64,000 bases of DNA, from positions 372,001 through 436,000 of the forward strand of contig JACCIC010000135.1 in NCBI GenBank assembly GCA_018907035.1. Direction: 5' to 3'. The translations under genes and the position numbers were made by a program. Shown in pieces: positions 43,052 through 54,788 of the stretch (position 1 is the stretch's first letter; each line of letters begins with the position of its first letter). The notes below the pieces were generated by a model. It was given only the letters and a program-made list of their open reading frames with translations. It had not been told where the DNA came from and searched no databases. This stretch comes from Sycobia sp. Sy_11 (Eukaryota; Arthropoda; Insecta; Hymenoptera; Epichrysomallidae).

Positions 43052-44321
43052 GGTACACAAATAAGTTTCCGCCGTTTTTTTTATAAAGAAGTAAGAATTA
43101 ATTGTAAAAAAGGTACATATAATCTCATTTAAAATATTATCCATCACTTTCTACTACTTTTGACCATCTTTTGAGCAGCAAGTGGATACCCCGTTCAAAA
43201 AATTGCTCGTCTTTTGAGGCGATACACTAATCGGCCCATTTCTTCAATTTCTCGTAAGAAGTGAGGTGCTGCTCAGCCAGTCCATGAGTCATCAACTGGA
43301 ATAGGTGGTGGTTTGAAGGAGCAATATCTGGTGAATACAGCGGGTGGGTTAGAACGTCCCAATTCATTACTTCTAACGTTTCCTTTACGATTTTTACAAC
43401 AGGTCGAGCGTTTCCATGCTGAAAATTGACTTTGTCGTGTCTTTTCGTATATTGTGGACGTTTAATCTTCAATGCTCGGCTCAATTGCATCAGCTGTTGT
43501 TGGTAACGTCCTCTTTTGCCGGTTCGATGGTGTTGGAGCAGTTCGTAATAGATTATTCTAATCTGATCCCACTAAATGCACAGCATTAGCTTCTTGCCAT
43601 GAATGTTTGGCTTGGTCATCGAAGTAGAGGTATGCCCGGGCCTACCCCATGACTTCCTATGCTTTGGGTTGTCGTAGTGAATCCACTTTTCGTCTCCCGT
43701 CACGATTCGATGTAGAAATCCTTTGCGATTTTGCCTTTTGAGCAACTGTTCGCAAGCGAATAAGTGACGCTCGACGTCTCTTAGCTTCAGTTCGTAAGGG
43801 ACCCAATTTCCTTGCTTTTGGATCATACCCAGGATTTTGAGCCATTGTGAAATAGCTTGCTGAGTCACTCCTAACTCTTGTGCAAGTTCTACTTGCATTT
43901 GGCACGAATGTTCCTTCAGTAAAGCTTCCAATTCTGAGTTACCATACACTTTGGGCCTTCCACCGCGTGTTTTGTCCTCCACGTCAAAATCACCATTTTT
44001 AAATTTATGGAACCACTCCCGACAACTTCTCTCACTCAAATTAACATCACCATATGCTTCTATGAGTAGCCGATGTGCTTCATCATCAGATTGCTTTAAA
44101 TGAAAGAAGTAAATTAATAATTCCCCCAAATGACGCTTACTTGTTCAAAATTTGACATCTTAACGGGATGTAAACTAAGTGATGCTAGCAAAGAGGTATT
44201 AAAAGGTTATACTGTTTCCAGATATCAACATATACTATACGATTTTTTGCAGCTGATAATTTCGATGTTATCTTATCGGTTGCGCAATCTTTTCAAAACG
44301 GCGGAAACTTATTTGTACACC
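43052..44321 (-). mobile_element. Mariner with GGTGTACAAATAAG termini, full length, dead
   Basis: The right terminal repeat, read inward, is GGTGTACAAATAAGTTTCCG and is followed by TA (44322). The left one is GGTACACAAATAAGTTTCCG. About 1270 bp. The termini match the deletion derivative at 59793-60431. Confidence 0.9.
43227..44129 (-). pseudogene. Mariner transposase pseudogene
   Basis: 43572-44129 holds the N-terminal half: MGELLIYFFHLKQSDDEAHR, then GDVNLSERSCREWFHKFKNG, and the core start HRIVTGDEKWIHYDNPKHRK with the first Asp. 43227-43490 holds the C-terminal half. The second catalytic site reads FQHGNARPV instead of HDNARP, so the Asp is Gly. The third site is SPDIAPSNHHLFQ, with N for D. 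Two catalytic residues are lost, besides a stop and frame break between 43490 and 43572. It resembles the mauritiana group. Confidence 0.88.
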
Positions 44322-44417
44322 TAATACACCCTTAATACCTCTGACCTTTTACTAGCATCACTTAGTTTTATAGTTTTATAGTATAGTATAAGCGATTATC
44401 GCATATACTACTTATAT

Positions 44418-44487
<70 letters not shown>
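44418..44487. repeat. (GA)n microsatellite
   Basis: About 35 GA dinucleotides, followed by degenerate purine-rich sequence. Confidence 0.95.
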
Positions 44488-44491
<4 letters not shown>

Positions 44492-44794
44492 TAGAGGGGG
44501 CGATAGTGTGGGTGAGAGAGGGGAAGCACATTCAATATATTTTGTATATGTAACCTGATAGAACTAATAATACAAAACTCAAATTGACAGTTGACGATAT
44601 CATTCCACGTTGATGTCGGATCTGAGTTCGTGCAGAGAAATAGCGATAATAGCGCATTATGCAATTTTATGAGTTAGCCAAGCCGTTCGTGTTTATCGCG
44701 ATTTGATGATCTACAGATAATTCGAACAGATATGTAGTGGCTAGTAGGAGCATCTGGGGAGGTATGGGTATGAAATAGATGTTTATGGTGTGTA

Positions 44795-44918
44795 TAAAAG
44801 CTTTATCACTCTCAGACAGCTCATTCCGTCCCGAATGTGGGTCACTATGGCTTCGGTATTGGGGAGGTATGGGCTATACTTTCTGTAATCGGTTTGATGC
44901 TGCGCAAATAAAGTAAGT
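44795..44918 (+). promoter_or_regulatory. Candidate TATA promoter and short first exon
   Basis: GTGTATAAAAGC (44794 onward) is a good TATA box. About 25 bp downstream lies GCTCATTCC, a possible start site. About 90 bp further a strong splice donor occurs (AAATAAA|GTAAGTTT). The spacing would give a 5' exon of about 90-100 bp that encodes at most 17 residues. No downstream exon identified. Confidence 0.25.
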
Positions 44919-45535
44919 TTAAAATGTCCAAAATTTCATAAATTATTTATAAATTATAATTTAACAATAAAAAAAACTTACAAACAATTAATAAATTATT
45001 AATAAATTCAAAAATGATTTAAATAATTTTTTATAATGTGATTACTCGAAAGTCTGAAAAGAAATAGTTACTTTGGGTAAATATTTCATATCGAACAGAA
45101 AACATATTTTATTTTGTAAAACATTAATTTTTTATAAGCTAAATTTAGAAAGTTTTAATCTGATAAAGAATAAAATAATTATTAATATAAAACGGAAGAG
45201 GTATTTTGAGAATGCAGAATTTATACTTTTTATAAATTACATGGATAATTCGTTACATTAATGAAATAAATGTGATTAAATTGAGTTGTACTGACAATAA
45301 TCTTCATTTTAATATCAACAAAAATAACATTTCACGTTAAATCAATACTTCAATAGAAAAAATAAATTCTTCAACAGTTTAGAAAGTTTTTTATGTATTT
45401 ATTAAATATCATAATATGCGAGATATAAAAATTAATTTGTAGAAACGAAGAAAGGCAAAGTTACTGCTAGGAGAGCTAAAAGAATTCTGTCAAAATTTTC
45501 AAATTTCAAACTGACAAGAGTGATTCAACTAAATA
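44919..45535. other. AT-rich spacer
   Basis: AT-rich. An open frame at 45073-45261 has no recognisable feature. Confidence 0.5.
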
Positions 45536-46702
45536 CGTGGGTGGATTAATGAGTTTCCGGCCTGACCAAGGGATGGCGCCACTAGGCCTACTTTGAGGTG
45601 GCGTTCTATAGAACCATCCTTAGATAGCTTGTAGCTATAGTTTCAGTCCGATGGCCATGTTAGTTTAGGTTTGAGAGCAAGCTGAACAAGACGCCTCTAT
45701 GTTTTTCGTAAAAATGGAAAAGCTGGAAAATCGTGCTGTCATCAGATACTTTTATTTGAAGGGGTTAGCGCCGAAGGAAATTAAAGTATAAATGGACTCC
45801 CCATCATATTCAACCGTTAAGTAGTGGGTTTCCGAGTTTACAAAGGGTCGTGTGAACACCTCTGATTAGCCTCGCTCAGGCCGCCTCATTGAGGTCACAA
45901 CTCCAGATATGATTGAAAAAATCCATCAAATACTGCTGAAAGACCGCAGATTAAAAGTGCGTGAGATAGCTAAGATCTGTAAGTTGTCATATGAACGTGT
46001 ACAAAATATTTTGCACCAATATTTGTATATGGAAAAGCTCTGCGCAAGATGGGTGTCGCGTTTGCTAACATTCGACCAAAAATTGATTTGAAAGAACATT
46101 TTTACCGCCAATTTGGCGTTATATAAGCGTAAACCAAGCGAATTTTTGCGTCGATTCGTAACCGTTGACGAAACTTGGGTCCACCACTACACTCCTGAAA
46201 CCAAACAACAGTCTGTTATATACATTGATTACCTTGAAAATGGTAAAACTATCACTCAATACTACGCAGATTTATTGCAACGTTTGAGCCACGAAGTGAA
46301 AATTAAACGACCTCATCTGGCGAAGAAAAAAATCTTGTTTCATCACGATAATGCACCAGCGTACACGTCAATCGTTGTGATGGCTAAAATCAACAATCTG
46401 AAATTTGAATTGATGCCGCACCCTCCCTACTCTCCAGATTTAGCCCCGAATGACTATTATCTGTTTCCTAACCTCAAAAAATGGTTTGGCGATAAGAGAT
46501 TTGCGGACAATGAAGAAGTAATCGAAGCTGTGAATGGGTATTTCGAGGAGCTTGACGAATCAGTCTATAGAGATGGCATTACTAGACTAGAACACCGCTA
46601 TGAGAAATGTATCAACCTTGGAGGAGATTATGTTGAGAAATAAAAAAATTCTTAAAAACGTTGTTTTTTTGGTCATGCCGGAAACTTATCAATCCACCCT
46701 CA
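45536..46702 (+). mobile_element. Mariner with GGGTGGATT termini, degenerate
   Basis: Ends CGTGGGTGGATTAATGAG and, inward from the right, TGAGGGTGGATTGATAAG, with TA outside both (45534-45535, 46703-46704). 1167 bp. The last bases of the window (63989-64000) start another copy of this family. Confidence 0.9.
45713..46643 (+). pseudogene. Mariner transposase pseudogene
   Basis: The N-terminal part, MEKLENRAVIRYFYLKGLA (from 45713), is broken by in-frame stops near 45790, 45823 and 45867. 45909-46091 has the second helix-turn-helix (KVREIAKICKLSYERVQNIL). After another stop, 46113-46643 carries an open core with VTVDETWVHHYTPETKQQ, FHHDNAPAYTS and PYSPDLAPNDYYLFPNLKKW, all three Asp present. 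It fits the mariner group with VDETW and HHDNAPAH signatures. It cannot be expressed as one protein. Confidence 0.88.
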
Positions 46703-46795
46703 TATTCTTACTTATACTGATTCACACATATACCACGTTTAATTATGTAAATCGCCACGAGAGCGCATCGTAGCGAGTTGTTGAAGCCGCCACAT
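46703..46795. other. Spacer
   Basis: Short unassigned sequence right of the mariner. Confidence 0.4.
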
Positions 46796-47046
46796 GTTGA
46801 CGGCAGTTGAGTAAAGACTCTCTAGTCTTGCACACGTCTTGGTGTACGCTAACAGCGCCAAAGGAAATTATTATTTTTAGAAAACAGAGTCTTTATTAAA
46901 TTCCGCCCCGTTTTAGCGAGATACCTGGAAGCATGATAGTAAGTTGTCGGCACGATCGCCACACCGACGGAGTCCGGCACGGAGTTAATTTATATCTAGT
47001 GAACATAGATATATTAAAACCGTTAACTGGTGACGCCGACGTGATC
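46796..47046 (+). repeat. Possible solo LTR with primer-binding-site junction
   Basis: TGTTGACGGCAGTTGAG at 46796 resembles an LTR start. At about 47025 the sequence GTTAACTGGTGACGCCGACG has the form of an insect Gypsy/BEL LTR end followed by a TGGTGACsCCGACG-type primer-binding site. No gag or pol follows within the window, so only the LTR and leader would remain. The left boundary is a guess. Confidence 0.35.
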
Positions 47047-47240
47047 TAAGTACGCAACCTTCGTATGAAGTCACACCGTAACCTCACGCTCATTGGGGGT
47101 CACTCGGAGGGGGGGGGGTGATGTAGGGGTACCCTACATACCAAGTCTGCCAACAGAGGACAGCTTGACAATTAGTTAGCCTATGAACGAGCACATAGGC
47201 CTCCGGTTAATATATAAGCCCTTGACACGGACCATATGAC

Positions 47241-47309
47241 CGCGTTTAAGGCAGGAGTTACCGACAATGCCTTACTGATGAGTCCAGTCGGTAATCCCGG
47301 GACAAAAAG
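47241..47309 (+). ncRNA. Hammerhead-like fold, decayed core
   Basis: TAAGGCA (47247-47253) and TGCCTTA (47268-47274) form a 7-bp stem I. CTGATGA (47275-47281) follows at once. GTCC (47282-47285) pairs with GGAC (47300-47303) as stem II. After stem II the sequence is AAAA instead of the required GAAA, and a stem III cannot be drawn. It therefore looks like a type III hammerhead that has lost its core G and third stem, or a chance match to about 25 constrained positions. Confidence 0.35.
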
Positions 47310-47788
47310 CACCACGAACCATTGCGCTCTATATATAGGTGTGTATACAGGAATATAGAAACACATGTGATACACCCTATGCTGGATAATACGCACACAC
47401 ACAACGTTTACGCGCGCTGATCGTAGATTCATTACAGACTTTTTGAAAACCCACACATTTTTTAAATGTTATTATAGTAAAACTTATTTAATACACTTTA
47501 GTTATAAATTTAAGGCATATTATTATATTATTTATAAAAATATTATGAATCAAATAATGTTAATTACAAATGGATAAAATCTTATATAAATAGTTGCTTC
47601 ATTGCTAAAATTTTCTAAAATTTGTATTGTTTATCAGGTTATTTTCAAAAATTTATTTATATTTGATTTGATTAAGAAACTAGTATTTTTCTTTCAATTG
47701 TTATCTTCTCTAATAATTGCATATTATAAAAATTTTTCATTCATTTAAACGATTATTTTTATTAGAAATTTGACATAACCCATTTTAC

Positions 47789-48483
47789 TCAACAACCAAT
47801 AATTGACTTTGTTATAGAGTAACTTACAAAAATTACTTTTTATTTGCCAAGACACAATTTTATAAATATTTTTCATTTCAAATAAAATTGATATATTCTT
47901 TCCATGCTATTATTTCACATTCTTACTTACAATTAGATTGTCATTTTTATAATTTTATTTTGTGAAATAGAAAACGGAAGGTAATGAAATGTATATATTA
48001 AAATCGTTTTAAAAAATTAAAATTACTTATTAAAAATATTGCAACTAAATAACTGCGACCAAACATCAGGTAATAAATGTTGTCACAGATGCATTAGCTC
48101 CTACAATATAGATGAACCTGGAGTGGAAATTTTAAATTAACTTTTTAAATTTAAATCCACCCCAGGTTCCCCTATATTGTAGGAAATACAGCATCTGCGA
48201 CAACATTATTAGCTGATGTTTGTTCGCTGTTTTTTAGTTGTAATATTGCTTAGCTAAAACCATTTTAATAAATACATTTCATTGTTTTTCATTTTCTATT
48301 TCAGAAATTAAAATTACAAAAATGACAATATAATTGTAAATAAGAATGTGAAATAGTAGCATGGGAAGAATAGATAAATTTTACTTGAACTGAAAAATAT
48401 TTATAAATTTGTGTCTTGGCAAGTAGAAAGTAATTTTTGTAAGTTATTCTCTAACAGAGTCAATTATTAGTTGGTAAAAAAAT
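47789..48483. repeat. Near-perfect palindrome of about 700 bp (foldback/MITE-like)
   Basis: The arms pair over about 330 bp each. Outer: ACCAATAATTGACT with AGTCAATTATTAGTTGGT. Mid: CCAAGACACAATTTATAAAT-type sequence with ATTTATAAATTTGTGTCTTG. Inner: ACAATATAGATGAACCTGG with CCAGGTTCCCCTATATTGT. The centre is at about 48140. No ORF. The outer ends do not show a known transposon terminus or an obvious target duplication. Confidence 0.85.
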
Positions 48484-50883
48484 GTTTTAAAAAATTTTTA
48501 GATCCGAAAAAAATAATTTTTTTTAATATCTTGTATCCCGTTTTACGCTAAATGAGCTTTACTGAACGGCGAGATAAATCGCTGAGATACAGACTAGTCT
48601 TGAACTGATACGAACGTTTTTCTCAATAATTAATACTTTTAGAGTAAAAATACATAGGATATAAAAAATTTATTTCAATAATGTTTACGTCTGCTTGAAA
48701 AATTTTTTTAAATCTCAAAATTGTTTCATATATAATGATTTCTATAATTTTTGTATTATTTTATTTTTTTATTTATTTTAATTTTATAATTTAATCAATT
48801 TAATTTATCAATTATTTTTTTATCATTTAATTTTGCAATTAAATTTTTTTAATCGTCTCATCAGTTTTTTCCATTATTTTTGACATTTTTTTTTGATAAT
48901 ATTGACTTTTTTATTTTAAGATGAGCAGTAAACGTATAATCTAGATGGTTAAAACCGATGAACTTTTTGTTTTCATCTATATAGTCTAAACTTTATCTGA
49001 CCTAAAGGGAGCTGGGACGAAGTAATTGAAATTTTTTTTACATGTTGGGTGCTTGGTGTTGTCTTGATCAGTTAAATTGCTACAGCGGAGGTTCACTACG
49101 CTTTCAAGCACATTAATACTAATTATTTAAGCTAATGTTCGGCCGAGGATAAATTTGTAACAAAAAATCTCATATATGTCGTACATTATATAGCATATAT
49201 TATACATAGATCTTGAACAGCAATGTATGATAGAGTGAGAAAAGAAGAGAAAGCATATGGCCAATACCTATTTAGCTATATCTATATCTGCATTCAGGCT
49301 AACCCAAATTTTATAGCCATTATCCGTAGAAAATTTATTTTAGTTTGTTATTTGGTGATGAATCAAAGCAGAGATTTCTCTAGTACCGACAAAATCAAAG
49401 TCAAACTTTTCATATTTTTTTTAACTATTTTAGAAATATATTATAACTCTCATGAGAGTCATCCCGGTTGTAGAATTTTTTAAGGATTAAGATAACATTT
49501 GTTTCAGCTACATAAAATGTAAAATAAGAACGAAATACGAGATCTACGATTTATGCTTTTTTCTTTCCGTTTTAATAGTTTATTATGGCACTGCGATCAT
49601 GGTATGGAGCACTTTTAAGTAAAAACTACGGGAGTCCTCCGTAACGCTAACGTGGCGAGTTCGAGAAACATTTTATCAAAGTTACTCAAGTAATGCTAAC
49701 ATTTTTTTCGCTCAGTATAATTTGAGAAGAATACTTATCATTTTTATTATTGAATCTCGCAGCACAGTTTTCAGGATAAAATATTTTTAAAATTCCGAAA
49801 TATATTACCAAAAAATATATTATAATATATAACGAAATTAAAAATCAGATCAATGAAGTACACAGATGCCGTGGTTATGATAAATGGAAACATAGTAGAT
49901 TTACTTATATTTAATTGTATTGTAGATATTTTCATGGAATTCCTTAAGTAATCATTGTTTGAAAATGAACTGAAATATTTAACAAAAGAACTTTTAACCA
50001 AAGTAAATTAGTTAGGTGAATTTGATGTGCTCTTAGCATATTAAGAAGTTTAAAACCTATTAATATTATCATGTATTTTATAAAAAATTAATATAAAATA
50101 TTTTTTTAATATATTCAGAAATAGATTAACAAAAATTAATTATATAATGAGATTAGAGCTTCAAATAATGAACCATTAAAATAAATGGACGTTTTTATAC
50201 GTATGCCTATATATAACAGCATGTACACAAAATATATATCAAAGCCATCATCTACAAAAGGCAAGTTCTTTTTTACATCATTTTGTACATTCGAGACAAA
50301 TGGCATATCTTGCGGATTTTTCTAAAAATGCTAATTGAAGTATAATAAGCAGACAAATAATAGATATTAAAATAAGTATACACTTGATATAAAATTGAAT
50401 AAGCAGAGGACAAACAAAATATAAGTATTTATATATTACATGAGTAGGTTAAAAAAGTGTTACTCAAAATTTATAAAAATGTATTTAACAAATTAATAGT
50501 ATTCCGCCTGGACTTACAAAAATAGTCTCATGAATAGAATTATTTTGAATCATCGATGTTTTGAGTGAACATTCTTTTACTATTTATTCTGATCAGGTAT
50601 GACGTTTCCAGGTCGATTCCTACAAAGACTATGCTTCTTTTTGAATAATAAATTTATTCATAAAAGAATTTTATAGTATATAAATTGAAATCTGAATAAA
50701 TGAGGCTTTACTGCTAAATAACTTGGAATTTTGTAACGATGTACGTTTTAAATAGCAAAAAATAGAAATAAATAAGATATATAGCTTATATTATGTGTGA
50801 AATATAGATAATACTTCTATATAACAAAATTATTTATTTATTTGAACAGACAATATAATTCGTTTTTTGAGGATCCATATATA
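48484..50883. other. AT-rich stretch without a recognised gene
   Basis: About 2.4 kb, AT-rich. Open frames at 49223-49483 (plus) and 49771-50001 (minus) show no recognised motif. Nothing else supported. Confidence 0.5.
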
Positions 50884-52179
50884 CGAGGTCAGACAATTAA
50901 GTAATGCGATCGATTTTATTTCTTGGCCTGTGGTAATATTGCGAAACTGTAGCTCCAACACCGCAATAGTAGATCCCTATTCTCTTGATTGAGAGCTTGA
51001 CAACCCTTGTACGATCATTTTTTCGCCAGCTGTTTAGTGTTTTATAGCAACGCGCGAGCAATGCATGTCACGAAAATGGAACAGAGAAATTTAGAACAAC
51101 GGTGCGCGATAAAATTTTGTGCGAAATTCGACGAAATCGCGACAGAAACTTATGAAAAAGTGCTTAAAGTGTATGGCAGTGATGCTCTGAGTCGTAGTCA
51201 GGTGCTTCGATGGTATGCCAATTTTAAAAAAGGCCGTGAGAGCGTCAAAGACGAGGGGCGTAGCGGAAGCCCAATTCAAGTGCGAACAGATGCGAATGCG
51301 CAGCGCGTCCGCGCCCTTGTTCCTTTAGGCCGGCGACTAACCATTCAAATGTTGGCTGACGAGTTGAAGATTAACCGGGAAACCGTAAGAAAAATTTTAA
51401 CCGAATATTTCGCCATGAAAAAGCTGTACGCGACGATGGTACTGATGAACCTTTCAGATGAGCAACAAGCCCACCGAATGAACATCGCTCAAGATTGTTT
51501 CGAACAAGTTCAAAGTAATCCTACTCTTCTCGATCGAGTTGTTACTGATGATGAAAGTTGGTTCTTTCAATCTGACTCTGAAACTAAATGACAGAGCCAA
51601 CAGTGGCTGTTCCCTAGAGCGTTAAGGCCAAAGAAGGCAAAAATGAGCAAGTCCAAAGTGAAAACTATGTTTATTTGCTTCTTCGACAGCAACTGGGTGG
51701 TTCACAAAGAGTTCGTGTCACCTGGACAAACCGTAAATCAAGTATTCTACCGGAATGTTTTCGAAAAATTATGAAAAAGCTCGGAGTGCTTCCAGAGATC
51801 GCGAAGACTTGGGTTCTGCATCGCGATAATGCTCCCTGTCACAATGAAGTATCTCTCAGTTTCTGACTTCTAAAGGCATCGCAACGGTACCACAACCGCC
51901 CTATTCACAGGCATATCATCCTGCGACGTTTTTCTATTCCCTCATTTGTCGCAAAAGGTCGACATTTTGACACAGTTGAAGACATCTAAGAATCTGTGAT
52001 GAGGGTACTCTGAGAGGTCCCACAAGAAGTGTCCCAAAATTGTTACAAAAACGGGGAACTCAGAATAAGTGTATAAATGCGGGAGGGGACTACTTTGAAA
52101 GGGCTCGCAGCGATGTACCTTAATTTTTAAATATACTAGATTTTTGAATTTTGTCGCATTACTTAATTGTCTGTTCTCG
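50884..52179 (+). mobile_element. Mariner with CAGACAATTAAGTAATGCGA termini, degenerate
   Basis: Left end CGAGGTCAGACAATTAAG, right end inward CGAGAACAGACAATTAAG, TA outside both ends (50882-50883, 52180-52181). 1296 bp. This is a third mariner lineage in the window. Confidence 0.9.
51079..52075 (+). pseudogene. Mariner transposase pseudogene
   Basis: From MEQRNLEQRCAIKFCAKF (51079) the first half is open to a TGA at 51589. It has HTH segments (SDALSRSQVLRWYANFKKGR, LTIQMLADELKINRETVRKI) and VVTDDESWFFQSDSETK, the first catalytic Asp. The second Asp (LHRDNAPCHNE, 51820-51855) lies in another frame. The third site is decayed to PYSQAYHPATFFYS, with no Asp. The family has a first-motif DE(S/T)W and NAP signature rather than NARP. 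Confidence 0.88.
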
Positions 52180-52532
52180 TATGAGCTCAATTTTCGTTGT
52201 CAAAAAAATCGGAAATCACTTTTATAGTGATTCAGAAAAATTCGGTTGGTAGGAATAAAATCCGGACCATTGACAAACATCAATTGGGCAAGTAAAGTCC
52301 GGCACTTAACGATAGTAATCAATCGGATGCTCTTATTACCTACTCTATATATTCATGAAATTGTTTTAATAACTTACATTAAAAATTCTACAAATTTTTT
52401 ACATAAATTGAAAATATGTACCTGAATGTAACAGAAATTGAAGATATTAAATTAAAATCAAACAATATGGTCGAAAATTTGTTTGATTAATTATATAAAT
52501 TATATTAATTGTATCTTTTTGATTAAATTTGA

Positions 52533-52941
52533 CCCGGACTGGTGCATTTAAACGCAGCGCATAATCGACTGGATTTGTGGCCAGACAATTCTTAATTTTT
52601 TTACTACGATAATACGTCGGTACATTTCAGTATAATTGTGTCGGATTTTTTGGCCAAACACGAAATGAAAGTCATCGCTTAGCCACCGTATTCACCAGAT
52701 TTGGCTCCCTGTGATTTTTTCCTTTTTCCGAAACTCAAAAATCCGCTTCGGGGAACGCACCATGAGTCCATAGTCAATATGGCCAGATGAACTTTTTGCG
52801 TCATAAACAAGCAGCTAACATACACTAATGGAGACATGGCGCTCAAATTTCACACGGATATCAAGAAAGGTTGTACCAATATAGGAAAAACAAATTTTAC
52901 CGATTCAGTTTACGCGCAAAGTTTAAATGCACCAGTCCGGG
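52533..52941 (+). mobile_element. Short mariner deletion derivative with CCCGGACTGG termini
   Basis: Inverted repeats CCCGGACTGGTGCATTTAAA and its complement enclose about 410 bp. Inside, the frame PPYSPDLAPCDFFLFPKLK at about 52680-52740 is the third catalytic block of a mariner transposase. Most of the gene is missing. TTAAATTTGA is repeated directly on both sides, which is longer than a TA target site. Confidence 0.8.
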
Positions 52942-53065
52942 TTAAATTTGATCATATGCGTTTTAATCCTGCATATAAATGTCTTTTATATTTATTTTGT
53001 AAATAAGGCTTTGAAAACATAATTTTGTAATTTTTTAGGAGTTTTGCTATTCGTTTTGTCCGTAC
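52942..53065. other. AT-rich spacer
   Basis: Nothing recognised. Confidence 0.4.
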
Positions 53066-53135
53066 AAACAGTTATTGTCTAATCGATGGAGGCCTACGTA
53101 CAAACAGTTATTGTCTAAGCGATCGAGGCCTACGA
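53062..53135. repeat. Direct duplication of a 36-bp unit
   Basis: GTACAAACAGTTATTGTCTA...GAGGCCTAC occurs twice head to tail (about 53062-53097 and 53098-53135), differing at AATCGATG versus AGCGATC. It forms the start of the tRNA-derived repeat. Confidence 0.85.
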
Positions 53136-53335
53136 TGGCTCGATCGCTAGAGCGAAGGACTAGTAACTTGGTGATCCGAGTTTAAATCCCGGTCTCGGCC
53201 GATTGAAACAAGCACCGCTGTAATAATTTACATGTGCTTTGTTTACAAATATATCGTAGACCTCCTTCGCTGAGTAGCACCAATATTTGGAAGCATAAAT
53301 AGAGCGACATTAAAACTAACAATAACATAAAAAAA
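53131..53335 (+). repeat. tRNA-derived SINE, tRNA-Thr(AGT)-like head
   Basis: 53131-53202 resembles a decayed tRNA. The D arm is GCTC...GAGC, with an A-box-like segment. The anticodon loop CTAGTAA gives AGT, but its 3' stem strand is damaged. The T arm is CCGAG-TTTAAAT-CCCGG, with a B-box-like GAGTTTAAATCCC. An unrelated body of about 120 bp ends in AACAATAACATAAAAAAA. No CCA end or intact acceptor stem, so not a functional tRNA. Confidence 0.6.
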
Positions 53336-54748
53336 CAGTTATTATAACTCTTTAGGTATTTTTTTCAATGTATATTTATTTTCTTTGCTTACTTTTTCTG
53401 AAGACTTGACTAATCTATCCAAATGAATTCTGATTTAAAGTGTACAATTAAAGAAAATTAAACAATTTTCATTATGATTATCTACTGTTAGATTTAGAGT
53501 ACATCTATTTAAGTTCAATATTTGATTTTTCCACCTATAAACTTTGTGTGCACAGCACTGTTAAGTCCATATCTGTCTTTGTAATAATAATAAATTATCA
53601 GCATAAAATTATGGACTTATAGAATTACATTCTTGCAAAAACAGTATTCTATTCTTTCACCAGTATTCTATTCTTTCTTATTTTGAACTATTATTAATGT
53701 TCAACTATTTTATAAAGCAATGTAGATATGGTATAGTCATACTGGCACGCATTCCTTCTGGTACACTCCTAATCGTTGAAATTGTGCTAAACTTTCGACT
53801 ATCTTTCTAACATTTATTTACCCGAAATAGCCTTAAAATGTTCAAGATTTTGAGTATATAGATCCATTACTCCTTAAATTGTGCCAGAATTCAGTCTATC
53901 TTATTAACTTTGATTTACTGGAGTTTCTTTTCGAATTGTGCAAGATCTGGAAAAGTGCGAAATACATCTTGATCTGCCAGTATGCCTAAAGAAATTACTG
54001 ATTTGTTTTGTTGTTCGTTTTCCTCTCGATTGTTTGTATTTTTTGGATTGATTTTACCTATTTTAATAGCATTTTTGGTATCTACACTAATGGGATTCTA
54101 CTTAACGATATGTGTCCATATAAGATCAATCGATAAAAAAATTTTATCAATGACATCGAGATCGAGGTAGCTTTTATATTGAGCAAACGAGATGAAGGAG
54201 CATTCCTCGCATTCTCAACATAATGTAAGATTGTATGCATGTTTGTCATGTATGTTTTCGAAAAATTTTCTTTGTTTATCTTCAGACCATGAGGTTCATG
54301 GCATACCTTTCTATTTCTTTATTTTTTTTTTTTTTTTGATGTAATATATTAAAAAAGCCAATGCCTAATTTTAGTCACCTAAATGAAAGGACTTTTCAAA
54401 TCTCAAATTCAATCAGTTACTTAATCTGCTTACTATTGGTGGTAATAGAGAGGTGATATTATAGAGACCGAGGTATTGATAAAATAAAACAACAAGTGAG
54501 AAGTCGTTTTCCTTACCATTCATATATACTTATACATTGTAGATTTATCACTGCAAATTTAAAAGTTTCTATAAACGTTACATTTGGAATACTAATTTTT
54601 AAGAATGTACAGTAATATATTTCTGACAAAGCGAATGAATGTCTATGGTACTATTCGTATTTCCCATACGTCTTTGAACTAACTCAATTGTATTAAAAAA
54701 CAGAAAAAGAGGCTTATATTGACGAACAAATCCGTGCGCACTAGAGAT

Positions 54749-54788
<40 letters not shown>

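Noticed and set aside
53131..53202. Functional tRNA-Thr gene
   Set aside because: The acceptor stem is not intact, the anticodon stem is damaged, and a SINE-like body with an A-rich tail follows.
53982..54170. Short frame with a transmembrane helix as a chemoreceptor exon
   Set aside because: One hydrophobic helix and a moderate donor site are not enough. No conserved receptor motif is seen.
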